A stretch of DNA of 6,165 bases from Candidatus Nitrosymbiomonas sp. (GTDB taxonomy: Bacteria; Sysuimicrobiota; Sysuimicrobiia; Sysuimicrobiales; Humicultoraceae), in assembly GCA_020724185.1 (NCBI GenBank), contig DYHL01000163.1, forward strand, positions 1-6,165. The letters run 5' to 3'. How positions within the stretch are numbered: the stretch's first letter is position 1; each line of letters begins with the position of its first letter. Positions 1 through 5,590 of the stretch are shown piece after piece. The position numbers and the translations under genes are program-made. Below the pieces are notes generated by a model. The model worked only from the letters and a program-made list of their open reading frames with translations. It made no database searches and was not told the DNA's origin.

Positions 1-121
1 TTTTGATCTGGCCATTGTGTCACCACTCCCGGATTTCATTTTCCCAACTATAAAATATCTGTTAATCTTGACGATACCGGAGAAAGAAAGGTTCCCGTAG
101 AATGTCAAGAGTGAGGGCGCC

Positions 122-156
122 GTCAGCCATTGCCGGCCCTGAACGATAGGGCTGAC
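122..156. repeat. Inverted repeat, 7-bp arms
   Basis: GTCAGCC at 122-128 pairs perfectly with GGCTGAC at 150-156 around a 21-nt interior. Nearby GCCATTG (126-132) and CAATTGGC (157-164) form a second, imperfect pairing. No T-run follows, so it does not look like an intrinsic terminator. It could be an operator, an RNA structure in a leader, or chance. Confidence 0.35.
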
Positions 157-164
157 AATTGGCA

Positions 165-182
165 GGGATTCCAATTAATCCC
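165..182. repeat. Perfect inverted repeat GGGATT-N6-AATCCC
   Basis: GGGATT (165-170) and AATCCC (177-182) are exact reverse complements around a 6-nt spacer. This is the size of a typical dimeric repressor operator. It lies 80 bp upstream of the start codon at 262, so an operator role for that gene is possible but unproven. No second copy was noticed elsewhere in the window. Confidence 0.35.
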
Positions 183-249
183 ACTGAAACATTCAGGGTA
201 CGGGTTTCGTCTAATTGTTTAAATAGTCCAAAGTCTTTCAGGTATTTAC

Positions 250-255
250 AAGGGG
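250..255 (+). promoter_or_regulatory. Ribosome binding site of the TonB-like gene
   Basis: AAGGGG lies 6 nt before the ATG at 262, a good Shine-Dalgarno match at normal spacing. It supports 262 as a real start even though the frame that opens there later degenerates. Confidence 0.6.
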
Positions 256-261
256 ATTGAG

Positions 262-785
262 ATGAAAAGTACTGGTACTTCCAAACCGGTCGTGGCCATT
301 TTTCTGTTGCTGGTTTTCCTGGCCCAGGCCGGCTGCAGCCCGGCCCGGGAGCCGGGCCGCAGGGAACCGACGCCGCAGCGCCGCCACCCGCGGCGGGCAT
401 TGCCCCTGCACCCGCGCAGCCCCCGACCGCGCCCTCCGCGCCCGCACCGCCGCCGGCCACCGCCGTCCCGATCGTCACGCCCCCGGTGCCCGTTGCCCTG
501 CACCCGCCGCAACATCCCGATGCCTGGCGGGTTGTGGTGGAAGCCCCTGGTCTCGCCGCCGAGGCGCGGCCGGAGCAACTCGCGGCGCGTGTGCGGCTGC
601 GGCTCCTGGTGCGCGAAGACGGCGCGGTGGGCCGCGTCGAGGTCGCGGTACCCTCAGGGCGGCCCGAGATGGACGCCGCAGCAGCAGCGGCTGCCACGGC
701 TTGGCGCTTCCTGCCGGCGCGCCGGGACGGCGCGCCCATTGCAAGTATCGTGCTCATCTGGGTTGCGTTCGTGGTGGCGCCGTGA
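262..785 (+). CDS. TonB C-terminal-domain protein with lipoprotein-like signal; frame broken by a one-base shift
   Basis: TonB-family proteins span the periplasm and pass inner-membrane energy to outer-membrane transporters. The ATG at 262 opens a frame with a basic N-terminus, a hydrophobic stretch (about residues 10-21) and Cys25 in LAQAGC, which resembles a lipobox although Gln at -3 is atypical. After about position 337 that frame becomes arginine-rich nonsense. The frame one base back, open from 261 and ending at TGA 783-785, instead reads a Pro/Ala-rich linker (about 363-485) and then a TonB-like domain (about 500-780) with VRLRLLVREDGAVG, VPSGRPEMDAAA and WRFLPARRDG. The true protein therefore needs one extra base between about 337 and 363, giving about 174 residues. 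The stop overlaps the next gene's GTG. If anchored by Cys25 it would be a lipid-attached TonB variant; otherwise the hydrophobic stretch is a normal transmembrane anchor. No tonB-dependent receptor or ExbBD genes are in view, so the function is inferred from the domain alone. Confidence 0.7.
341..359. repeat. Perfect GC-only hairpin at the frame break
   Basis: CGGCCCGG (341-348) and CCGGGCCG (352-359) form an 8-bp all-GC stem with a GAG loop. It lies within the interval where the TonB-like gene changes frame. Such stems are prone to base-calling and assembly errors, and also to real replication slippage. Confidence 0.6.
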
Positions 786-1225
786 GCGGGCCGGATCGCC
801 GGGTGGTCCTGGCGATTGACCCGGGAAGCGCCAGGTGCGGCGTGGCCGTCTGCGAGCCCGGAAAGGTCCACGCACGAGCGGTGGTCTCGCGCGAGGCGCT
901 GCCGGCGCTGGTGCGGGACTGGCAGTCGCGGTACGCGGTGACCGAGGTGGTCGTCGGCAACCGTACCGCGTCGGTGGCGGTGATTGCGCTGCTCGCGGAT
1001 GCGGGCGTGGCCTCGGTGTCGATGGTCGAGGAGGGAGGCACCACGCTGCGGGCCCGGGCCCGCTACTTTGCCGAGCACCCCCCGCGTGGGTGGAGGCGGC
1101 TGGTGCCGCGCACTCTCCAGACGCCGCCCGAGCCCTACGACGACTATGCCGCGGTGCTGCTGGCCGAGGCGGTGCTGGAGCCCGCGGCGCCGGTGGAAGA
1201 GACGCAGGGGGATGGTGTAGACTGA
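782..1225 (+). CDS. RuvC/YqgF-like RNase H-fold nuclease
   Basis: A 147-residue cytoplasmic protein with the RNase H-like fold of Holliday-junction resolvases and the pre-16S rRNA nuclease YqgF. Visible landmarks are the first-strand motif AIDPGSARCG (residues 11-20, catalytic Asp13), a strand and turn VVVGNRT (56-62), VEEGGTT (82-88) resembling the YqgF DERxTT motif, and DDYAAVLLAEAVL (120-132), which matches the C-terminal YqgF helix with its acidic residue. The DER motif is altered, with no Arg after the acidic pair, so this is a divergent member rather than a clear YqgF orthologue, and its substrate cannot be assigned. I chose GTG 782 because it overlaps the upstream TGA (GTGA), implying translational coupling. 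An earlier start at 701 would add residues antisense in character and overlap the upstream gene by 85 bp. No strong Shine-Dalgarno is seen. Confidence 0.75.
   Translation: MSGPDRRVVLAIDPGSARCGVAVCEPGKVHARAVVSREALPALVRDWQSRYAVTEVVVGNRTASVAVIALLADAGVASVSMVEEGGTTLRARARYFAEHPPRGWRRLVPRTLQTPPEPYDDYAAVLLAEAVLEPAAPVEETQGDGVD
1218..1223 (+). promoter_or_regulatory. Possible -10 element (TAGACT) for the propeller gene
   Basis: TGTAGACT overlaps the nuclease stop codon, 80 nt before the propeller start. It resembles the TGTAGAAT element before the gene at 5591. No recognisable -35 is present 16-18 nt upstream, so this is weak; the propeller gene may instead be read through from the upstream pair. Confidence 0.2.
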
Positions 1226-1288
1226 AGCGGTGTTCCGGCCGCGGCGTCGGCGCGCGCTGTACCGGATTCGGCCATTGCGGCTCGATGC

Positions 1289-1293
1289 GGAGG
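1289..1293 (+). promoter_or_regulatory. Ribosome binding site deciding the propeller start
   Basis: GGAGG lies 9 nt before ATG 1303. The in-frame ATGs at 1285, 1294 and 1297 are upstream of it or too close to it, so 1303 is the best-supported start among four clustered ATG codons. Confidence 0.6.
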
Positions 1294-1302
1294 ATGATGG
1301 TC

Positions 1303-2613
1303 ATGACGAAGGCACGCGGTCGTCCTTGGACGGTGGCGGCATCGCTCTTGGGCGCTCTCCTGGCGATCGGCGCACCGCTGGTGGCTCAGCCCGTGGCGCC
1401 GTCGCTGTGGGCCTTTGGGGGATACAACCTCCAGCGTGTCAACGCCACGCCCAGGCCCGGCGGGTTGGTCGCGCCCCACGTCGCGTGGCGGCTACCGTTC
1501 GAGACGACCGCGTCTCCCGCGTCGGTCTCGCCCCCGGCCGTTGCAGACCTCGATGGCGACGGGCAGGTCGAGTTGGTATACGGTGAGGGCATCCGGCTGC
1601 TTGTGCTGGAGCGGCCGTTCCCGAAGCGGCGTTGGGAGTTCTCGGTCCTCGGCCTCAACGGGATCGTGCTGATGACGCCCGCGGTGGTGGATGTTGACGG
1701 CGATCGACGTCCGGAGGCCTTCTTCGCCCCCTACCAGTCCGGCGGCATCTCGACCTTCCACCGTCTGGACTGGAAGGGGCAGGTGGTCTGGATGTTCCGG
1801 TCCCGATCCTACACCAGCTACGCCAGCCCCGCGGTGGCCGACCTGGACGGCGACGGCCGCTTCGAGGTCATCTTCGCCGACAACCAGGGAAACGTCTACA
1901 ACCTGGACGCGGATACCGGGCGTGTCAGGTGGACGTTCGCCATGGGCGGGAACGCCGACATGAACACCCCGGCCATCGTTGACCTGGACCGGGACGGCAG
2001 GCGGGAGGTTATAATCGGCAACCACGGCAACGGCGCCATTCACGCGCTGGAACACGACGGTCGGCAGCGCTGGGTCTATCAGACCAGAGGTTCGATCTAC
2101 GGGGTCACCGTGGACGACGCGGACGGGGACGGTGTGGTTGAGATCTATGCCGCCGATTGGGCCGGGGCAGTGCACTCGCTGACCCCGCAGGGACGGCTGC
2201 GCTGGAGCGTGCCCGCCAGGGGGCCGGTCACCGGCTACAACGGGCTGACCGTCGCCGACCTGGATCGCGACGGGACGAAGGAGGTCGTCGTGGGGGTGCA
2301 GGACGGCACGGTACTCTGCCTCTCACCTGCCGGGCGCACCCTCTGGCAGTTTCAGCGGCGCGGGCACGTCAGCGGTTCCGTGGCCGCCGGCGACTTCGAC
2401 CGCGACGGCCAGCTCGAGATCTTCGCCGGCAGCCACAACGGGTTCGTCTACCTGATCGGGCCGCGGGGCGATCTCAAGTGGGAGCAACGGCTCGGGGGCC
2501 GCCTGGCCTACATGGGCGTGACGGCCGAGGACCTCGACGGCGATGGCCTGGTCGAGGTCCTCGTGAACAACGACGAGAGTCTGTTCAGCTTCTCGAAGCC
2601 GCCCGGCCGCTAG
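1303..2613 (+). CDS. Secreted FG-GAP/VCBS-repeat beta-propeller protein
   Basis: A 436-residue exported protein. Residues 1-28 form a signal peptide (basic start, hydrophobic core 10-27, likely cleavage after LVA28). The rest is eight tandem units, each with a DxDxDG-type calcium loop followed by a V/F-E-V-type strand. The loops begin at about Asp82, 130, 180, 227, 272, 319, 364 and 410, spaced 45-50 residues apart. Most units start with a S/T-P-A-V/I-x-D pattern and end with G-x-V/I-x-x-L followed by an aromatic-rich strand such as RVRWTF or RQRWVY, so the repeats look intermediate between FG-GAP/VCBS and PQQ-like blades. An eight-blade, or closed seven-blade, propeller is predicted. No transmembrane anchor, sorting signal, autotransporter or catalytic domain is seen, so it is probably a periplasmic or extracellular binding or scaffold protein. 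Its ligand is unknown. Its stop codon overlaps that of the convergent gene. Confidence 0.85.
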   Translation: MTKARGRPWTVAASLLGALLAIGAPLVAQPVAPSLWAFGGYNLQRVNATPRPGGLVAPHVAWRLPFETTASPASVSPPAVADLDGDGQVELVYGEGIRLLVLERPFPKRRWEFSVLGLNGIVLMTPAVVDVDGDRRPEAFFAPYQSGGISTFHRLDWKGQVVWMFRSRSYTSYASPAVADLDGDGRFEVIFADNQGNVYNLDADTGRVRWTFAMGGNADMNTPAIVDLDRDGRREVIIGNHGNGAIHALEHDGRQRWVYQTRGSIYGVTVDDADGDGVVEIYAADWAGAVHSLTPQGRLRWSVPARGPVTGYNGLTVADLDRDGTKEVVVGVQDGTVLCLSPAGRTLWQFQRRGHVSGSVAAGDFDRDGQLEIFAGSHNGFVYLIGPRGDLKWEQRLGGRLAYMGVTAEDLDGDGLVEVLVNNDESLFSFSKPPGR

Positions 2614-3287
2614 GTAGGGAAGGCCCGGTCGCGCATCAGGGTGATCGCTGCGGCAACCAACGCCACATAAAGGGTTGCGATAGCCGCGTACTGCGCCGGC
2701 CGCGGCATGGCGAACACCCTGGCCCACGGTCGCGTCAGGGCCCGCGGGAAGAACGGGATGATGAACGGCACGCGCTCGCGATAACCGCGGTAGGCCTCGC
2801 CGAAGCGACGGTCGTTCTCTCCCTCCTCGTATATCATCAGCGCCATGTAGGTGCAGACCGCGGTCACCCACGCTATCACCGCGATCGGCCGGGCGCCCAG
2901 CAGCGTGAAGCCGGTCAGGCCCATGAAGATCCCCAGGTACTGAGGGTGCCGCACGACAGAATAGGGGCCCGAGGTCACCAGGCCGACCCGGTTCCTGATC
3001 GCGTAGAAGTACACGTACGAGCCGATGAACACCAGGAAGCCGGCCGCGATCAGTATCCATCCGGCATCCATGAGCACCACGCGCAGATCGCGGGACATCC
3101 AGAGGGTGTGGGTAACCAGCCACTTCGTCTGGGGGAACCACACGAACGGCGTCCACGGCGAGTAGATGGCGATGAACATACCCACCGGAAGGAACATCCC
3201 GCCCTGGATAGCCAGAACGAGCACCGGGGACGCAATGATCACGGGGATCGCGACGAGCAAGCCACGCAGAACCTTTCGTACCGTCAT
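2610..3287 (-). CDS. Integral-membrane methyltransferase, ICMT/PEMT superfamily
   Basis: A 225-residue polytopic membrane protein. The diagnostic S-adenosylmethionine-binding region is GPYSVVRHPQYLG (residues 107-119), matching the GPY..RHP.Y.G signature of isoprenylcysteine carboxyl methyltransferases, phospholipid N-methyltransferases and related NnrU/DUF families. It is followed by the family's distal element: E154/E155, then RFGEAYRGYRERVPFIIP (161-178). Hydrophobic segments lie at about 9-28, 30-42, 76-97, 118-152 (probably two passes) and 200-218. The acceptor substrate (lipid, isoprenoid or small molecule) cannot be read from sequence, and bacterial members act on diverse substrates. 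I chose ATG at 3287 because AGGTGG lies 8 nt upstream; the in-frame GTG at 3299 lacks a ribosome binding site and would overlap that sequence. It converges on the propeller gene, sharing the CTAG at the stops, with no terminator between them. Confidence 0.85.
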   Translation of the reverse strand: MTVRKVLRGLLVAIPVIIASPVLVLAIQGGMFLPVGMFIAIYSPWTPFVWFPQTKWLVTHTLWMSRDLRVVLMDAGWILIAAGFLVFIGSYVYFYAIRNRVGLVTSGPYSVVRHPQYLGIFMGLTGFTLLGARPIAVIAWVTAVCTYMALMIYEEGENDRRFGEAYRGYRERVPFIIPFFPRALTRPWARVFAMPRPAQYAAIATLYVALVAAAITLMRDRAFPT

Positions 3288-3295
3288 GAGGGTAT

Positions 3296-3301
3296 CCACC
3301 T
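3296..3301 (-). promoter_or_regulatory. Ribosome binding site of the methyltransferase
   Basis: On the minus strand AGGTGG lies 8 nt before the ATG at 3287. It differs by one base from the AGGAGG consensus and selects the ATG over the upstream GTG. Confidence 0.5.
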
Positions 3302-3407
3302 GTGCTGTGGTAGGTTTGGCCGGTCACTCGGGCCGCCACGGGGAATCTGTTTTCGGGCTCCCGGACGGCAATCCTTCCTGACGGCATCCGCCGGTCCGAG
3401 GAGGAGG

Positions 3408-3435
3408 ATTCTGGCTCAGGGCGGCGAAGGAACAA
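3408..3435 (-). promoter_or_regulatory. Weak candidate promoter for the methyltransferase
   Basis: On the minus strand TTGTTC (3435-3430) and CAGAAT (3413-3408) are separated by 16 nt. The -10 matches TATAAT at four of six positions, the -35 at three of six. It would give a leader of about 115 nt. In GC-rich DNA this could be chance. Confidence 0.2.
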
Positions 3436-3471
3436 CCGTTGGAGCCATCCATACCGCTCGTGGATTGGGCA

Positions 3472-3500
3472 TTGCGCCGAGCGCGACCGGATGGTAGTCT
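3472..3500 (+). promoter_or_regulatory. Candidate promoter for the SLH porin
   Basis: TTGCGC (3472-3477), a 17-nt spacer and TAGTCT (3495-3500). Each hexamer matches the sigma-70 consensus at only three positions, but the same TTGCGC plus TAGnnT arrangement recurs at 5524-5551. Transcription from here would leave a leader of roughly 215 nt ahead of the porin. Confidence 0.3.
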
Positions 3501-3704
3501 GTTCAAGATAGACCGCAAAGCGTCATCCGCGGCCGCGGCCGAAGAGGCATCGCGGCGCCCACCCGTGGAGGAGGGCCGGGACGAGGGTAGGGCACCGAGG
3601 CAGCGGGACGAAGGGCCCAAGGAACAGGCCGGGAGGTTGAGGAAACACGCTCACTCCATCCCCCGTGCCGCGTGCTGTAAGGCCCAACACACGCACCACA
3701 CCTG

Positions 3705-3711
3705 AAGGGGG
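3705..3711 (+). promoter_or_regulatory. Ribosome binding site of the SLH porin
   Basis: AAGGGGG ends directly against the ATG at 3712, too close for that codon, and 12 nt before the ATG at 3724, which is long but usable. This favours 3724 as the start. Confidence 0.45.
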
Positions 3712-3723
3712 ATGAAACCAACG

Positions 3724-5418
3724 ATGAAGCACATTGCTGTCGTTCTAGCAGCTATGCTGTCTCTCGCGCTGGTCGCCCCCGCCATGGCGCAGCCGTTCGC
3801 GGACGTGCCCACCGATCACTGGGCATACGATGCGATCGCTGAGCTGGCGGCCAAGGGCCTCATCGAGGGCTATCCCGATGGGGCGTTCCGCGGCGACCGG
3901 GCGATGACCCGCTACGAGATGGCCATGGTGGTCGCGCGCGTCCTGGCGCGCATCGAGGCCATCAAGATCCCACCGCTGCCCCCGGACCTGGTCCGGCGGG
4001 CGGAGCTGGCCAAGGCCGACGCGGCGACCCGCGCGGCCCTCACCGCTACCCTCACCGCGACGGACAAGCGGCTGACCGCCTCGCTCACGACCCTGTCCCG
4101 CCTCGTGGCGGAGTTCCGGGCTGAGCTGGCCGCCCTCGGCGTGCGGGTGACCGCGGTCGAGGAGGAGATCGCGGCGATCCGGGCGCGGCTGGACCAGACC
4201 CGCGTGACCGGCGACTACCGCGTGCGCTACAACGTCTTTCCGGTCGGCTCGGTCAGCGGCGCCGGCACCGCTCGGCATCCCGATGTACGGATCCGGATGC
4301 GCCTGACCTTCACCGGCCGCGTCGCGCCCAACGTCGAGGCGGTTGTGCGGCTGTGGGCGGCGAACAACGCGGCGTGTGACTCAACGACCACCGGGCTCCC
4401 GACGTCCTGCGGCAACTACGACGTCCGCACCGGCAACATCTACAACTACGGCGTCGTGTCCTTCGACACCGCCTACCTCGACGTCCGGGACACCTGGGGC
4501 GCGAGACTCTGGCGCGTGGGCCGGCAGTTCTACACGCTGGCCGGCTTCGGGCCCTTCGGCGTCGGCCTGATCTACGACCCGGCCGGCTCGTTGGCCGGGG
4601 GCGTCATCCCGAACTTTGGCGCCGGGATCCCTGGCTGGCCCCTGACCACCACCGGGTTGAGCGACGGCATCCGGTCTGACTGGGTATTTGGGCCGCTGAA
4701 CATCACCGCGGCGGTCTACCGCGACGCCAACCTTGCCCCGCCGGTCGGCGTGACGCCTGGCGTGGGCAGCGGTCCGGCCATTGACAACCGGATTCTCCGT
4801 GCCACCACCAGCGCGTTCCTGCCCGGCTGGACGCTCGGCGCGTCCTACTACCAGGCCTGGCAGCACCCCACCGCCACAGGCCTCAACGTTGGCGGCGGCA
4901 CCGGGTGGGGGCTGGACCTCGCCGGTACCCTGATGCCGGGCGTGACCCTCTACGTGGACCACGCCACCTGGGCGAGCATCCCCACGGTAGGCGGCGCGAC
5001 CCTAGCGCCGGCCCCGGCCTGGCGCGTGGGCGGGAACATTGACCTGGCGCGCGTGGCCGGGATCGCGACGTGGCGGCCGAACCTCGACCTGGCCTACCAC
5101 AACTACGGTCCTCTGCCGGCGGGCGGGCTGCCCCCGGTCAACACCTACGCCACGACGCTCACCGGCGCGCTGTTTCCGTTCGACATGCGGGGCTGGCTGG
5201 CCCGGCTGAACCTGACCTTCAGCCCGACGACCGCCGGCTGGATCCTCTACGAGGGCGGCACCCAGATCAGCTCGGGTGCGGCGTACTCGGAGTGGTGGCT
5301 GCGCGCCACGCACCGGGTTGCCCCTGGCACGACGCTCACCTTCAACTACTACAGGGGAACTCGCGCCGGCGTTGATTACACGAACTTCTACCGCGCCGAG
5401 CTGCTCTACTCCTGGTAA
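3724..5418 (+). CDS. SLH-domain outer-membrane porin (OmpM/SlpA-like)
   Basis: A 564-residue outer-membrane beta-barrel tethered to the cell wall. Residues 1-22 form a signal peptide with a clear AMA cleavage site before Gln23. One SLH domain spans about 25-77 (FADVPTDHWAYDAI, then KGLIEGYPDGAF and TRYE), the module that binds cell-wall polymer. About residues 85-160 are an Ala/Leu/Arg-rich helical region with heptad-like patterning, probably a periplasm-spanning coiled coil. From about 164 to the end come alternating aromatic/polar strands of a porin barrel, ending ELLYSW with a terminal Trp564, the usual beta-barrel assembly signal. This order matches Veillonella OmpM and Deinococcus/Thermus SlpA-type proteins. 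I preferred ATG 3724 over 3712 on ribosome-site spacing; both give a workable signal peptide. Two cysteines, Cys218 and Cys229, lie close together, unusual for a porin. It has its own candidate promoter and terminator, so it is probably a single-gene, highly expressed unit. Confidence 0.9.
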   Translation: MKHIAVVLAAMLSLALVAPAMAQPFADVPTDHWAYDAIAELAAKGLIEGYPDGAFRGDRAMTRYEMAMVVARVLARIEAIKIPPLPPDLVRRAELAKADAATRAALTATLTATDKRLTASLTTLSRLVAEFRAELAALGVRVTAVEEEIAAIRARLDQTRVTGDYRVRYNVFPVGSVSGAGTARHPDVRIRMRLTFTGRVAPNVEAVVRLWAANNAACDSTTTGLPTSCGNYDVRTGNIYNYGVVSFDTAYLDVRDTWGARLWRVGRQFYTLAGFGPFGVGLIYDPAGSLAGGVIPNFGAGIPGWPLTTTGLSDGIRSDWVFGPLNITAAVYRDANLAPPVGVTPGVGSGPAIDNRILRATTSAFLPGWTLGASYYQAWQHPTATGLNVGGGTGWGLDLAGTLMPGVTLYVDHATWASIPTVGGATLAPAPAWRVGGNIDLARVAGIATWRPNLDLAYHNYGPLPAGGLPPVNTYATTLTGALFPFDMRGWLARLNLTFSPTTAGWILYEGGTQISSGAAYSEWWLRATHRVAPGTTLTFNYYRGTRAGVDYTNFYRAELLYSW

Positions 5419-5439
5419 CAGGACGGCAGCTCCTTCTCT

Positions 5440-5475
5440 GCCCCCGGGGAGTCTCTCCCCGGGGGGCGTTTCTTT
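5440..5475 (+). terminator. Rho-independent terminator of the porin gene
   Basis: CCCCCGGGGAG (5441-5451) and CTCCCCGGGGG (5455-5465) form a perfect 11-bp stem with a TCT loop, followed by TTTCTTT at 5469-5475. It lies 22 nt after the stop codon. A very stable structure, consistent with an abundant monocistronic mRNA. Confidence 0.92.
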
Positions 5476-5523
5476 GCGGTCGGATCGGCCTCACCCCGTG
5501 GGGCAGCCGTCTTCGGAGAACCG

Positions 5524-5551
5524 TTGCGCGCCCCGCGGCGTAGTGTAGAAT
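5524..5551 (+). promoter_or_regulatory. Candidate promoter of the small lipoprotein gene
   Basis: TTGCGC (5524-5529), a 16-nt spacer and TAGAAT (5546-5551), preceded by TG. The -10 matches TATAAT at five of six positions. It follows the porin terminator and would give a leader of about 33 nt, a normal arrangement. Confidence 0.45.
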
Positions 5552-5575
5552 GGGTAACGGCACGAGGTCTGCCCC

Positions 5576-5580
5576 GGAGG
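5576..5580 (+). promoter_or_regulatory. Ribosome binding site of the small lipoprotein
   Basis: GGAGG lies 10 nt before the ATG at 5591, fixing that start. Confidence 0.6.
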
Positions 5581-5590
5581 GTGATCGGCG

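Larger units (their letters stand above)
1..249. other. AT-richer non-coding region with inverted repeats
   Basis: No convincing gene is visible here. By rough count it is about 44% GC, while everything to the right is strongly GC-rich. It contains two short inverted repeats (122-156 and 165-182), a TATAAA string at 49-54 and a TAGAAT string at 98-103, but no -35 element at a normal distance from either string. The minus strand is open in one frame, but that frame continues antisense through the next two genes, so it is probably not coding. It most likely holds the upstream regulatory region of the gene at 262. It could also be a remnant of a small mobile or repetitive element; nothing in the window decides this. 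Confidence 0.5.
3302..3711. other. Gene-free region between divergent methyltransferase and porin genes
   Basis: About 410 bp without a convincing gene. It separates the divergent starts at 3287 (minus) and 3724 (plus). The open frames within it (plus 3439-3705, minus 3324-3620) are low-complexity, start with weak codons and resemble no family I know. It contains candidate promoters in both directions (3408-3435 minus, 3472-3500 plus) and a G-rich leader of about 215 nt before the porin. A 12-bp palindrome, CCGCGGCCGCGG, lies at 3527-3538. No tRNA or recognisable riboswitch was seen. Confidence 0.55.

Noticed and set aside
330..363. Programmed -1 ribosomal frameshift in the TonB-like gene
   Set aside because: A hairpin is present, but no X-XXY-YYZ slippery heptamer is placed before it, and TonB-family genes are not known to use recoding. 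A missing base is simpler.
62..1078. Long minus-strand open frame of 338 codons
   Set aside because: It runs antisense through the TonB-like and nuclease genes and is a Gly/Ala/Arg-rich shadow typical of GC-rich DNA. Its last ~60 codons lie in the low-GC region and look more natural, but I recognise no family.
835..1302. Upstream extension of the propeller reading frame
   Set aside because: It overlaps the nuclease in another frame, is Arg/Gly-rich, and the signal peptide and ribosome site place the start at 1303.
1546..2550. Regularly spaced similar DNA segments as a tandem repeat or CRISPR-like array
   Set aside because: They are the codons of the calcium loops in the propeller repeats; similarity is at protein level and spacing is about 140 bp.
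2323..3435. 370-codon minus-strand frame
   Set aside because: It is a shifted reading of the methyltransferase and antisense of the propeller; the ICMT motif is only in the other frame.
2157..3497. 446-codon plus-strand frame
   Set aside because: Out of frame with the propeller and antisense to the methyltransferase; composition is Arg/His-rich with no domain.
3527..3538. 12-bp palindrome CCGCGGCCGCGG as an operator
   Set aside because: Simple GC dinucleotide-type sequence, expected in such GC-rich DNA, with no second copy noticed.
3439..3705. 88-codon plus-strand frame between the divergent genes
   Set aside because: TTG start without a clear ribosome site, low-complexity Ala/Glu/Arg content, and it ends in the porin ribosome-site region; better explained as leader sequence.
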